53,685 bases of DNA, from NCBI GenBank assembly GCA_902773895.1, contig CACYGB010000021.1, positions 1 to 53,685 of the forward strand, given 5' to 3'. Origin of the DNA: an uncultured Eubacteriales bacterium (GTDB lineage: Bacteria > Bacillota > Clostridia > Christensenellales > Aristaeellaceae). The translations under genes and the position numbers were made by a program. Below are positions 15,941 through 25,334 of this stretch, piece after piece (position 1 is the first letter of the stretch; each line of letters opens with the position of its first letter). Under the pieces are notes generated by a model. That model had not been told where the DNA came from. It searched no databases and worked only from the letters and a program-made list of their open reading frames with translations.

Positions 15941-18211
15941 TTACAGCAGATTCCGCTGGATCTTGCCGCTGATGGTTTTGGGCAGCTCTTCCCGGAACAC
16001 CACGATGCGGGGATACTTGTAGGGCGCGGTGCGCTGCTTGACGTAGTTCTGGATTTCCTTTTTCAGTTCTTCGGTGCCTTCCTTGCCCTTCACCAGCACG
16101 ATGCTGGCCTTCACCACCTGGCCGCGCACGGGGTCGGGAGCGGCGGAAACGCCGCACTCCAGCACATAAGGCAGCTCCATGATAACAGATTCGATTTCAA
16201 ACGGCCCAATGCGGTAGCCGGAGGACTTGATCAGGTCGTCCACCCGGCCCACGTACCAGTAGTAGCCGTCCTCGTCCTTCCAGGCGGTGTCGCCGGTGTG
16301 GTACAGGCCGTCGGGATGGCTGTTGTCCTGGCCCAGATACCCCAGATACAGGCCGCAGGCGGGCTTGCCGTCGCCCAGGCGGATCACGATTTCGCCGGTT
16401 TCACCGGTAGGCACGGGCTTGCCGTCCTTGTCCACCAGGTCCACGTCAAACAGCGGCGAAGGCTTGCCCATGGAGCCGGGCTTGGGCGCCATGCCCACCA
16501 AATTGCCGATGGACAGGGTGGTTTCCGTCTGGCCGAAGCCCTCCATCAGCGAAAGGCCCGTGGCCTTCTGGAACTGATAGAACACTTCGGGATTCAGCGC
16601 TTCGCCGGCGATGGTGGCATGCCGGATGGAGCTCAGGTCGTACTTGCTCAGATCCTCCTTGATCAGCATGCGGTACATGGTGGGCGGCGCGCAGAAGGTG
16701 GTGATGTCGTACTTTTTGAACAGGGGCAGGATCTGGTCGGCGTGGAACCGCTCAAAGTCATAGACGAACACCGGCGCTTCGCACAGCCACTGGCCGTACA
16801 GTTTGCCCCACAGGGCCTTGCCCCAGCCGGTGTCGGAAATGGTCAGGTGCAATTTGCCCGGCACCACGCAGTGCCAGTAGCGGGCCGTGATGTAATGGCC
16901 CAGGGGATAGGTGTGGCTGTGGGCCACCAGTTTGGGGTAGCCGGTGGTGCCGGAGGTAAAGAACATCACCATGGGATAGCTTCCGCTGGGCGTTTCCTCC
17001 GTACGGGCAAAGCGGGAGGAGAACGCCTCGAAATCGGCGTCAAAGTCGTGCCAGCCTTCCCGGCTGGCGCCGCACAGGATCAGCGTTTTCACGGAGGGGC
17101 ACTTGGGCAGCGCCTCCTCCACGTGCTCCGCCGCCTTGCCGTAGCCGGTGCACAGCACGGCGCTGACCTCCGCCTTGTTGAAGCGGTATTCATAATCGTG
17201 GGCCAGCAATTGATCGGTAGCCGGGATGGCGATGGCGCCGATCTTGCACAGGGCCAGCATGCTGAGCCAGAAGTGGTACTGCCGGCGCAGCACCACCAGC
17301 ACCTTGTCGCCCTTTTTGATGCCCAGGGAGCGGAAATAATTGGCGGTGCGGTTGGACTGCTTTTTCATATCCCGGAAGGTGAAGCGCCGCTCGTACTGAT
17401 CCTTGTCCAAATGCAGCATGGCCAGGGCGTCGGGCTTACGTTCCGCCAGTTCGTCCACCACGTCGAAGGCGAAATTGAACTTTTCCAGGTTGGAGAAGGA
17501 TACGTCCTTCAGCGCGCCGCGCTCATCCTCCACTGTATGCACGAACCGGTCGGCTACCAGGGCTTCCTCCACCGGCATGCTGGCCTTGATGGTCTGCATC
17601 ACCTGGCGCTCTTCCGTTTCTTCGCCGGGCAGCACCACCGCCAGGAACACGCAGTCGCGCCCTTCCGCGGCGATCATGCCGTGGGGCGTGGCGGAATCGT
17701 AGTAAATGGAATCGCCTTCCCGCAGCAATTCGATATGCTCGCCCACCTGCACCTTCATGGCGCCCTGCAGGATGTAATCGAACTCCTGGCCGGAGTGGGT
17801 GGTGGTATGGATGGGCTTGTCCTGCAGATCGGGCTCGTAGGAATAGCGCACGAAATACGGCTCCGAAATCTTCTTGCGGAACATGGGCGCCAGGTTGCGG
17901 ATGTCGATGCCGTGCTCCCGGGCGGTCACTTCGCCGGCGCCCTTGCGGGTAATGGTGTAGGACGACAGCTGCGCGCTGCGGCCTTCCATCAGGTCGATCA
18001 TTTCCACCTTGAAGGTCAGGGCGCACTTGTGCAGGAAGGTAAAGGGCAGATCCAGCCTGCCTTCCTCATAGGCGCGGTACGTATCCACGTCCACGTCGGT
18101 CATCCGGGCCATTTCCTCCAGCGAATACCCGCTGATTTCCCGCAGATCCCGGATACGGGCCGCCACCTCGCGCACCTGCTCGGGGATATGCTGTGCCTGC
18201 TTCACATCCAT
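15941..18211 (-). CDS. XRE-cupin-acyl-CoA synthetase fusion (AMP-forming)
   Basis: A 756-residue protein. Residues about 10-70 are an XRE-type helix-turn-helix (LREISGYSLEEMARMTDVDVDTYRAYEEGR), about 110-190 a cupin (HSGQEFDYILQGAMKV, GDSIYYDSATPHGMIA), and about 240-756 an AMP-forming acyl-CoA synthetase close to the medium-chain/ACSM type: FFTSGTTGYPK (417-427), GFGQTETTLS, YHTGD, GRVDDLIKSSGYRIGPFEIE and the C-terminal lysine in PKTISGKIQRN. It should activate a short, branched or aromatic carboxylic acid to its CoA ester; the HTH-cupin half may sense the same ligand. AGGAGGAAT precedes the ATG. The gene is controlled by a T-box leader, so its expression follows uncharged tRNA. The acid is not known. 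Confidence 0.9.
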   Translation of the reverse strand: MDVKQAQHIPEQVREVAARIRDLREISGYSLEEMARMTDVDVDTYRAYEEGRLDLPFTFLHKCALTFKVEMIDLMEGRSAQLSSYTITRKGAGEVTAREHGIDIRNLAPMFRKKISEPYFVRYSYEPDLQDKPIHTTTHSGQEFDYILQGAMKVQVGEHIELLREGDSIYYDSATPHGMIAAEGRDCVFLAVVLPGEETEERQVMQTIKASMPVEEALVADRFVHTVEDERGALKDVSFSNLEKFNFAFDVVDELAERKPDALAMLHLDKDQYERRFTFRDMKKQSNRTANYFRSLGIKKGDKVLVVLRRQYHFWLSMLALCKIGAIAIPATDQLLAHDYEYRFNKAEVSAVLCTGYGKAAEHVEEALPKCPSVKTLILCGASREGWHDFDADFEAFSSRFARTEETPSGSYPMVMFFTSGTTGYPKLVAHSHTYPLGHYITARYWHCVVPGKLHLTISDTGWGKALWGKLYGQWLCEAPVFVYDFERFHADQILPLFKKYDITTFCAPPTMYRMLIKEDLSKYDLSSIRHATIAGEALNPEVFYQFQKATGLSLMEGFGQTETTLSIGNLVGMAPKPGSMGKPSPLFDVDLVDKDGKPVPTGETGEIVIRLGDGKPACGLYLGYLGQDNSHPDGLYHTGDTAWKDEDGYYWYVGRVDDLIKSSGYRIGPFEIESVIMELPYVLECGVSAAPDPVRGQVVKASIVLVKGKEGTEELKKEIQNYVKQRTAPYKYPRIVVFREELPKTISGKIQRNLL

Positions 18212-18236
18212 GGTGATTCCTCCTGTCCGGGGCGAT

Positions 18237-18535
18237 AAAAAAGCCCGCCCCAAAGTCGATGTCGCTTTGAGACGAGCTGATGTTTTCTCAACCCGCGGTA
18301 CCACTCAAATTGCGCTTTTCAGCGTCGCTCTGCCGGCTCGTGTTCCAAGCCTGCGGCCTTGACGCGGCCGATACGGAAGACGATTACTTCCCGCTTTCCA
18401 AACGGGGTTCACCGCTTCGGCTCAGAAGGGATGGGCTTGTGGAAAGAGAATCTGCTGCCGGTTTTCAGCTGCCCCGGCTCTCTGGAAGCAGCGCGCTTTC
18501 CGCCGTCTTCGTCATCGCCTTTGCTTATGAAATTA
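18237..18535 (-). ncRNA. T-box riboswitch leader of the acyl-CoA synthetase gene
   Basis: Read on the minus strand. The T-box core is GAGTGGTACCGCGGGTT (complement of 18290-18306). Upstream are Stem I landmarks: GATGACGAAGACG pairing with CGTCTTC, then AGAGAGCCGGGGCAGCTGAAAACCGG, which has the AG-bulge and GNUG distal-loop features, and CTGAGC. Downstream is the terminator: a 14-bp stem (18265-18278 with 18242-18255), loop of 9, then six T (18237-18242). tRNA aminoacylation would decide between antitermination and termination. I could not read the specifier codon with confidence; one fold leaves GAA-GUA-A beside the basal helix, which would be valine, but the Stem I fold is not certain. Confidence 0.93.
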
Positions 18536-18540
18536 CGTGT

Positions 18541-20231
<1,691 letters not shown>

Positions 20232-20245
20232 CGGCAAACGCAAAC

Positions 20246-20276
20246 ACAGCCGCAGGATTCCTGCGGCTGTTTCCTT
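20246..20276 (+). terminator. Terminator of the GH51 gene
   Basis: Ten-bp stem ACAGCCGCAG/CTGCGGCTGT (20246-20255, 20261-20270) followed by TTCCTTTT. Confidence 0.8.
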
Positions 20277-20283
20277 TTGAAAT

Positions 20284-20308
20284 GAAAAAACCCGCCACAA
20301 AGCGGGTT
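20284..20308 (-). terminator. Terminator of rpsT
   Basis: Minus strand: stem AAACCCGC/GCGGGTTT and a T-run from the A-tract at 20284-20289. Confidence 0.85.
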
Positions 20309-20325
20309 TGGCGCTCAGGAAGAGC

Positions 20326-20589
20326 TTACGCGTTGACCTTGTTCAGGGCCTTGGCCAGGCGGGCCTTTTTGCGGTTGGCGGTATTCTTATGCAGAATGCC
20401 CTTGGCCGCCGCTTTATCGATAGCGGAGGTGGTGGCGCTCAGTTGCGCGCTGGCGGGGGCGACACCCTCATTCAGTGCGACCTGATACTTCTTGATGGCA
20501 GTCTTAACGCCCGTCTTCACCATACGATTCCGCAGGTTCTTTTTCTCGCTCACCTTCACACGCTTCATGGCGGATTTGATGTTCGGCAA
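20326..20589 (-). CDS. rpsT: 30S ribosomal protein S20
   Basis: An 87-residue basic protein matching S20 over its whole length: MPNIKSAMKRVKVSEKKNLRN at the N terminus, the central helical hairpin, and GILHKNTANRKKARLAKALN near the end. It binds 16S rRNA early in 30S assembly. The start codon is TTG (20589-20587), with GGAGG 9 bp upstream; S20 genes often use non-ATG starts, which is linked to feedback control of translation. Monocistronic, with its own promoter and terminator. Confidence 0.97.
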   Translation of the reverse strand: MPNIKSAMKRVKVSEKKNLRNRMVKTGVKTAIKKYQVALNEGVAPASAQLSATTSAIDKAAAKGILHKNTANRKKARLAKALNKVNA

Positions 20590-20616
20590 CTTCCTTCACC
20601 TCCTCACGGATTCTTC

Positions 20617-20633
20617 ATGCTGATAATCAGCAT
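20617..20633 (-). promoter_or_regulatory. 17-nt perfect palindrome in the S20 leader
   Basis: ATGCTGAT-A-ATCAGCAT lies between the predicted transcription start (about 20632) and the Shine-Dalgarno, so the rpsT mRNA begins with a hairpin. Possible target for S20 autoregulation or mRNA stabilisation. Confidence 0.5.
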
Positions 20634-20638
20634 CGGTT

Positions 20639-20667
20639 ATTTTAGCATAAGGGAGGAAAAAACGCAA
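20639..20667 (-). promoter_or_regulatory. rpsT promoter
   Basis: Minus strand: TTGCGT (20662-20667), 17-bp spacer, TAAAAT (20639-20644). Confidence 0.75.
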
Positions 20668-20731
20668 GCATTTTTTCACGATTTTTTTTATTTTTTTGTC
20701 TTCCGGCTGAAAAAGAAAGCAAAAATGACGC

Positions 20732-20760
20732 TTGTGGCTGAATTTTGACCATGTTATAAT
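20732..20760 (+). promoter_or_regulatory. Promoter of the small phosphatase gene
   Basis: TTGTGG (20732-20737), 17-bp spacer, TATAAT (20755-20760). Confidence 0.7.
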
Positions 20761-20788
20761 GGGGAAAAAGAGGCGAGGAGGGCCCAAC

Positions 20789-21184
20789 ATGATCCTGTTT
20801 GTCTGCACCGGCAACACCTGCCGCAGTCCACTGGCGGCGGCGCTGGCGAAAGCCCGCGGCGTCAGCGCCGATTCCGCCGGCCTGGTGGTCGCGATGGGCA
20901 GCCCCGCCGCGGCGTATGCCGTGCGGTCCGCCGCCCGGCGGGGAGCCGACCTGAGCGGGCATCGGGCAAAGCCCGTAACCGCGGCGCTGATCGACGGCGC
21001 CGAATGCGTGTACACCATGACGAAAGGACAGGCCTTCCGGCTGCGCTCCCTGTTTCCCGAGCACTGGGAAAAGATCCGGGCGCTCCGTCCCGAGGTGCCC
21101 GACCCTTACGGCGGGGAGGAGGAGGATTACGAGCTGTGCGCCGAAAGAATCCTCACCGCGCTGAAAAATGCCGGAATCCTGTAA
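20789..21184 (+). CDS. Low-molecular-weight protein phosphatase
   Basis: A 131-residue enzyme of the low-molecular-weight protein-tyrosine/arginine phosphatase family (YwlE/Wzb-like). The P-loop is at the very N terminus, Cys6-TGNTC-Arg12-S (C-x5-R), and the catalytic acid is the aspartate of VPDPYGG. The family dephosphorylates phosphotyrosine or phosphoarginine; the TGNTCRS loop with Thr after the loop Asn is the form seen in arginine phosphatases such as YwlE, but that reading is inference. In many Bacillota this gene lies near rpiB/sua5; here it is followed by birA behind its own promoter. GAGGAGGG precedes the ATG at 20789. Confidence 0.88.
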   Translation: MILFVCTGNTCRSPLAAALAKARGVSADSAGLVVAMGSPAAAYAVRSAARRGADLSGHRAKPVTAALIDGAECVYTMTKGQAFRLRSLFPEHWEKIRALRPEVPDPYGGEEEDYELCAERILTALKNAGIL

Positions 21185-21191
21185 CAGCCCC

Positions 21192-21220
21192 TTGGCAGCC
21201 GTTTGGAAAAACAGTATAAT
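21192..21220 (+). promoter_or_regulatory. birA promoter
   Basis: TTGGCA (21192-21197), 17-bp spacer, TATAAT (21215-21220). It decides the birA start: an ATG at 21168 would be upstream of the transcript. Confidence 0.8.
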
Positions 21221-21242
21221 AAGAACGAAGGGGGATGACGGG

Positions 21243-22010
21243 GTGGAGGATCTGTGCGTTGGGGACGTTAAAGCGTCGCTGCGGGCCGTGTGCGGCGCTC
21301 AAATCACGATCCAGGCGGAAGAAACGGTGGATTCCACCAACCTGCGCCTGAAGGAGTGGAGCCGCCAGGGCCGCATCCGTGCCCCGTACCTGCTTTGCGC
21401 CGGCTGTCAAACGGCGGGCCGGGGGCGGCTGGGCCGCGCCTTCATTTCCCCGCCGGATACCGGACTGTACATGAGCCTGCTGGCGGACGGAAGCGGCGAG
21501 CCGGGGCGGATCACCGTGCTGGCCGCCGTGGCGGTCTGCCGCGCCATAGAGGATCTGACGCCCCTGCGGCCCAAAATCAAGTGGGTCAACGACCTGTTCG
21601 TCCGGGGCCGGAAGGTGTGCGGCATCCTGGCGGAAAAAACCGAAAACGGCGTGATCATCGGCATCGGCGTCAACGTGCGCACGCCTCCCGGGGGCTTTCC
21701 GGCGGAAGCGGGCGTCGCCGGCGCCCTGGACGCGGACGTCAGCCGCTCCCGGCTGGCCGGCCGCATCGCCGGCTATCTGCTGCGCGGCCTTGCGCACCTC
21801 CGGGACCCCGCCATTCTGGACGCCTACCGGCAGCGCATGCCCCTGATCGGCCGGGAAATTTCCTATGCGCGGCAGGGGCAAACAAAAAACGCCCGCGTTA
21901 CGGGCGTCAGCGACGACGGCGGCCTGATGATTGACGGCCCGGACGGGCCGGACGTGCTGCGCAGCGGGGAAATCTCCCTGGGCAGTCAGTCCTTTGCCGG
22001 TTTGGAATAA
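21243..22010 (+). CDS. birA: Biotin--[acetyl-CoA-carboxylase] ligase, monofunctional
   Basis: A 255-residue biotin protein ligase that attaches biotin to the carrier lysine of carboxylases through biotinyl-AMP. Seen: VDSTNLRLKEW, the biotinyl-AMP loop GCQTAGRGRLGR, the active-site KWVNDLFV and catalytic lysine region RKVCGILAE, GIGVNV, and a short C-terminal SH3-like domain. There is no N-terminal helix-turn-helix, so unlike E. coli BirA it is not a repressor. GTG start at 21243 with AAGGGGG upstream, chosen because the promoter TATAAT at 21215 lies inside the longer open frame. Its 3' end overlaps the convergent queH by 25 bp. Confidence 0.9.
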   Translation: MEDLCVGDVKASLRAVCGAQITIQAEETVDSTNLRLKEWSRQGRIRAPYLLCAGCQTAGRGRLGRAFISPPDTGLYMSLLADGSGEPGRITVLAAVAVCRAIEDLTPLRPKIKWVNDLFVRGRKVCGILAEKTENGVIIGIGVNVRTPPGGFPAEAGVAGALDADVSRSRLAGRIAGYLLRGLAHLRDPAILDAYRQRMPLIGREISYARQGQTKNARVTGVSDDGGLMIDGPDGPDVLRSGEISLGSQSFAGLE

Positions 22011-22591
22011 AGGCAGCCGCAGTAATCCTGGCGGTATAATTCATATTCCCGGGACAGCTGCAGGGACCTCAGATAGCCGTTCTTCTTTTTGAAATCGGCC
22101 ATCAGATACCGGATGCCGTATTCCTCCCCCACGCGCTGGCCGATGCGGTTGATGGCGTCGGCGTTTTTGTGGGGGCTGACGGACAGCGTGGTGGTAAAGT
22201 ATTCAAAGCCATGCGCTTTGGCCTGCCGGGCGGTGTATTCCAGCCGCAGGGCAAAGCAGCGCAGGCACCGGGCGCCTCCCTCTTTTTCCTGGGCCATGGC
22301 CGGGGCAAACGCCTCGAAGGCCGCGTGATCGTAGGGACAGGGAAGGAACTTTACCTGCCCGGGCAGCAGGGACAGCAATCGCTTTTGCTCGGAAAGCCGG
22401 TGAAGGTACTCCCCCTCCGGCTCGATGTTGGGGTTGTAGTACAGCAGCGTCACGTCAAAGGCTTCCACCAGCCTTTCCAGCACCGCGCTGGAGCAGGGGC
22501 CGCAGCAGCTGTGCAGCAGCAGCGGGGCCTTCCTCCCGTTCAGGCGGGCGATTTCCGCTTCCATTTCCCGCTGGTAATTTCGTTTTTCCAT
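21986..22591 (-). CDS. queH: Epoxyqueuosine reductase QueH
   Basis: A 201-residue DUF208 protein, the QueH type of epoxyqueuosine reductase that completes queuosine synthesis in tRNA and replaces QueG in many anaerobes. The cysteine ligands for its metal centres are visible: HSCCGPCSS near residue 30, CLRCFALRL in the middle and YCGCLYS at the C terminus. The start at 22591 (MEKRNY) has GAGG at proper distance; the ATG at 22600 sits directly on the GAGG. No other queuosine gene is in the window. The gene converges on and overlaps birA by 25 bp without space for a terminator. Confidence 0.92.
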   Translation of the reverse strand: MEKRNYQREMEAEIARLNGRKAPLLLHSCCGPCSSAVLERLVEAFDVTLLYYNPNIEPEGEYLHRLSEQKRLLSLLPGQVKFLPCPYDHAAFEAFAPAMAQEKEGGARCLRCFALRLEYTARQAKAHGFEYFTTTLSVSPHKNADAINRIGQRVGEEYGIRYLMADFKKKNGYLRSLQLSREYELYRQDYCGCLYSKPAKD

Positions 22592-22633
22592 TGGAAACAT
22601 CCTCTATTTTCTCACGAAGGAGATCGTTGATCC

Positions 22634-23467
22634 ATGCGCGATGTTATGATCCGCAACTGGGACGAACTGCAATCCGCCATTTTCGACGGCGTATGGGACG
22701 CAGACATCCTCCGCTACCGGGACAACCGGGTCTACCGCGGCATGAGCGACCGGGACTGGGGCCTGGTGCCCAGCCTGAACAGGGCCTGCGCCCACGACAT
22801 GACGCTGGAAAAGCAGATGCTGCGTTCCTTCAAAAAATACGGCTATGCCGATCTGCAGCACGTGGCTTCCTTCTGGCAGCTGCTGGCCATGGCCCAGCAA
22901 TACGGCCTGCCCACGCGATTGCTGGACTGGACGTACTCCCCCCTGGTGGCGGCCCACTTTGCCACGGAGGATCAGGAATCCTACGACCGGGACGGCATCA
23001 TCTGGTGCGCCCACATCGACCGCATCAACCGCCAGCTGCCCGACAACCTGAAAACCATGCTGCGGGCGGAGCGGGGCAACATCTTCACCATGGAAATGCT
23101 GGACCGGATCGGGGGAAATTTCGACGCGCTGCAGGAAATCTCCTCCCAGCCCTACGCCCTGTTTTTTGAGCCGGCCAGCGCCGTCAACCGCATCGCCAAC
23201 CAGTACGCCCTGTTTTCCCTGTGCTCTGATCCCCTGGTGACCATCAGCGATCTGCCCGGCACCGCCGACGCCTTCCGCCGCATCATCATTCCCGCGGAGG
23301 TGAAGCTGGAGATCCGGGACAAGCTGGATTACATCAATATTTCCGAGCGCATGATCTATCCCGGCCTGGACGGCATCTGCAAATGGATCACCCGCCGTTA
23401 CGCCGCCCTGGGCCCCAAATACAACCGCAAGCACAGCGAAACGCCGTCCTCCGGGCGGCAGGAATAA
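22634..23467 (+). CDS. FRG domain-containing protein
   Basis: A 277-residue soluble protein with an FRG domain in residues about 5-130. Visible signature parts are VYRGMSDRDWGLVPSL (33-48; the Arg-Gly gives the family its name), then QQYGLPTRLLDWTYSPLVAAHFA. The C-terminal half, with EPASAVNRIANQYALFSL, also matches the family. The biochemical role of FRG proteins is unknown; they occur as stand-alone genes, in phages and in defence-associated loci. Here it sits immediately upstream (16 bp) of rph-rdgB with its own AAGGAGA, so it is probably cotranscribed with RNA/nucleotide housekeeping genes, which does not look like a defence island. Confidence 0.85.
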   Translation: MRDVMIRNWDELQSAIFDGVWDADILRYRDNRVYRGMSDRDWGLVPSLNRACAHDMTLEKQMLRSFKKYGYADLQHVASFWQLLAMAQQYGLPTRLLDWTYSPLVAAHFATEDQESYDRDGIIWCAHIDRINRQLPDNLKTMLRAERGNIFTMEMLDRIGGNFDALQEISSQPYALFFEPASAVNRIANQYALFSLCSDPLVTISDLPGTADAFRRIIIPAEVKLEIRDKLDYINISERMIYPGLDGICKWITRRYAALGPKYNRKHSETPSSGRQE

Positions 23468-23483
23468 GAGGAGGAAGATCATT

Positions 23484-24803
23484 ATGATGGCCCGTTCCGA
23501 TCATCGGGAGCCCAACGAACTGAGGCCCTGCAGCATCCTGGTGGACTTTGTCGGCACCGCCGACGGCAGCTGCCTGATCAGTACCGGCGGCACACGGGTG
23601 ATCTGCACCGCTTCCGTGGAAGAAACGGTGCCGCCCTTTCTGAAGGGCCGGGGGCAGGGATGGCTGACGGCGGAATACGCCATGCTGCCCGCGTCCACGG
23701 GCCGCCGCAAAGCCCGGGACGGCGTGAAAAAGGACGGCCGCAGCGTGGAAATCAGCCGGCTGATCGGCCGCGCCCTGCGCCAGGCGGTGGACCGCCGTTT
23801 TCTGGGTGAGCGCACCATCACCATCGACTGCGACGTGCTGGAAGCGGACGGCGGCACCCGCACCGCTTCCATCACCGGCGGCTTCGTGGCCCTGACCTGT
23901 GCCATTGACAAGCTGATCCGCCAGGGCAAACTGGCCGAATCGCCCATCGTGCACCAGGTGGCCGCCGTCAGCGCCGGCATCGTGGAGGACGTGCCCTGCC
24001 TGGATCTGTGCTACACCGAGGACAGCACGGCCCAGACGGACATGAATTTCGTCATGGATGAAACCGGCGCCTTCATCGAGCTGCAGGGCACCGGCGAAGG
24101 GCGGGCCTTCACCCGCGCCGAGCTTACGCAGATCCTGGCCCTGGGCGAAAAGGGCATCCGGGAGCTGCAGCAGAAGCAGCGGGAAGCCCTGGGCCGCCGG
24201 GCGGAGCTGATCGAGCCCCGGCGCACCATCGTTATCGCCAGCAACAACGCCCACAAGATCATGGAGATTTCCGAAATGCTGGACGATCGTTTCCGGGTGC
24301 TGTCCATGCGGGAAGCGGGCTTTGAGGAAGACATTGACGAAAACGGCGCCACCTTTGAGGAAAACGCGATCATCAAAGCCAGGGCCGTCATGAAGGCCAC
24401 CGGCTTCACCGCCCTGGCGGACGACAGCGGCCTGTCCGTGGACGCTCTGGACGGCGAACCGGGCGTGCACTCCGCCCGTTATGCCGGCGTGCACGGGGAC
24501 GACCGGGCCAACAACGACCTGCTGATCCAAAAAATGGCCGACGTGCCGGCGGAAGACCGCACAGCCCAGTTCGTATGCGCCATGGCCCTGGCCCTGCCCA
24601 ACGGGGAGATCCGCACCAGCGAAGGCACCTGCCCCGGCGTGATCACCTTTACCCCCCGGGGCAGCGGCGGTTTCGGGTACGATCCGTACTTTGAATACCT
24701 TAGCGGCGAAACCTTTGCCGAAATGGCCCAGGAGGAAAAGAACCGCATCAGCCACCGGGCCCACGCCATGCAGAACATGCTGCCGCTGCTGGAGGATCTG
24801 TAA
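23484..24803 (+). CDS. rph-rdgB: Bifunctional RNase PH / XTP-dITP pyrophosphatase (RdgB/HAM1)
   Basis: A 439-residue fusion. Residues about 1-240 are RNase PH, a phosphorolytic 3'-5' exonuclease that trims tRNA ends: RPCSILVDFVGTADGSCLIS, GWLTAEYAMLPAST, GRSVEISRLIGRALR and the phosphate/metal site EADGGTRTASITGG, DLCYTEDSTAQTDMNFV. Residues about 247-439 are the house-cleaning nucleotidase: IASNNAHKIMEIS, the active-site FEENAIIKA, LADDSGLSVDALDG, GFGYDPYF and SHRAHA. It hydrolyses XTP, dITP and ITP. The two enzymes are adjacent genes in many Bacillota; here they are one polypeptide. The next gene starts 2 bp later, as in the common rph-rdgB-yfcE order. Confidence 0.95.
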   Translation: MMARSDHREPNELRPCSILVDFVGTADGSCLISTGGTRVICTASVEETVPPFLKGRGQGWLTAEYAMLPASTGRRKARDGVKKDGRSVEISRLIGRALRQAVDRRFLGERTITIDCDVLEADGGTRTASITGGFVALTCAIDKLIRQGKLAESPIVHQVAAVSAGIVEDVPCLDLCYTEDSTAQTDMNFVMDETGAFIELQGTGEGRAFTRAELTQILALGEKGIRELQQKQREALGRRAELIEPRRTIVIASNNAHKIMEISEMLDDRFRVLSMREAGFEEDIDENGATFEENAIIKARAVMKATGFTALADDSGLSVDALDGEPGVHSARYAGVHGDDRANNDLLIQKMADVPAEDRTAQFVCAMALALPNGEIRTSEGTCPGVITFTPRGSGGFGYDPYFEYLSGETFAEMAQEEKNRISHRAHAMQNMLPLLEDL

Positions 24804-24805
24804 AA

Positions 24806-25270
24806 ATGCGCATCGGTGTCCTCAGCGATTCCCACGGCTTCACCGGTAGGCTCAGCACCGTGCTGATGGTGCTGGAAGCGGAGCACAAGCCCCTGGACGC
24901 CCTGATCCACCTGGGCGACGGATATTACGATTTGCAGGACCTGGGTGCCGAATTGCCCCCGGTCTATCAGGTGGCCGGCAACTGCGACCATTTCTGCAGC
25001 GATACGCTGAACATCGTCACCCTGTCCAACGCCCGCCTGCTGCTGACCCACGGGCACTACCAGCACGTGAAAAGCGGCACAGACGATTTGCTGGCCCTGG
25101 CTATTTCGGAAAAGGCCCACGCCGCCCTGTACGGCCACACCCACTGCCCCAAAATGGAATGGAAAAACGGCATCCTGCTGCTCAATCCCGGCGCGGCCAT
25201 GGACGGCAAATACGCCGTGCTGACCATCAACCGCCTGGGCGCCGTGGAGGCCGAACTGTGCAGCCTGTAG
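24806..25270 (+). CDS. YfcE-type metallophosphoesterase
   Basis: A 154-residue calcineurin-like phosphoesterase. All metal-binding motifs are present: SDSHG (8-12), HLGDGYYD, AGNCD, LTHGHY and GHTHCP. Enzymes of this group act on phosphodiesters and are active with Mn2+; the physiological substrate is not settled. It lies 2 bp after rph-rdgB, in the same operon. Confidence 0.92.
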   Translation: MRIGVLSDSHGFTGRLSTVLMVLEAEHKPLDALIHLGDGYYDLQDLGAELPPVYQVAGNCDHFCSDTLNIVTLSNARLLLTHGHYQHVKSGTDDLLALAISEKAHAALYGHTHCPKMEWKNGILLLNPGAAMDGKYAVLTINRLGAVEAELCSL

Positions 25271-25282
25271 TTTTTCATAAAG

Positions 25283-25326
25283 AAAGCCCCGCAGCCGGAG
25301 TATTTCCGCCGGCCGCGGGGCTTTTC
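25283..25326. terminator. Bidirectional terminator between yfcE-type gene and msrA
   Basis: Stem AAAGCCCCGC/GCGGGGCTTT with a nested CCGG pairing; T-runs on either strand. Confidence 0.85.
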
Positions 25327-25334
25327 CCTGTTTT

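Noticed and set aside
18270-18310. A tRNA-like or unrelated palindromic sequence around GGTACC
   Set aside because: The context on the minus strand is the T-box core followed by its terminator, not a cloverleaf.
22634-23467. Defence island around the FRG gene
   Set aside because: All neighbours are housekeeping (queH, rph-rdgB, yfcE-type, birA); no toxin, nuclease or phage genes are nearby.
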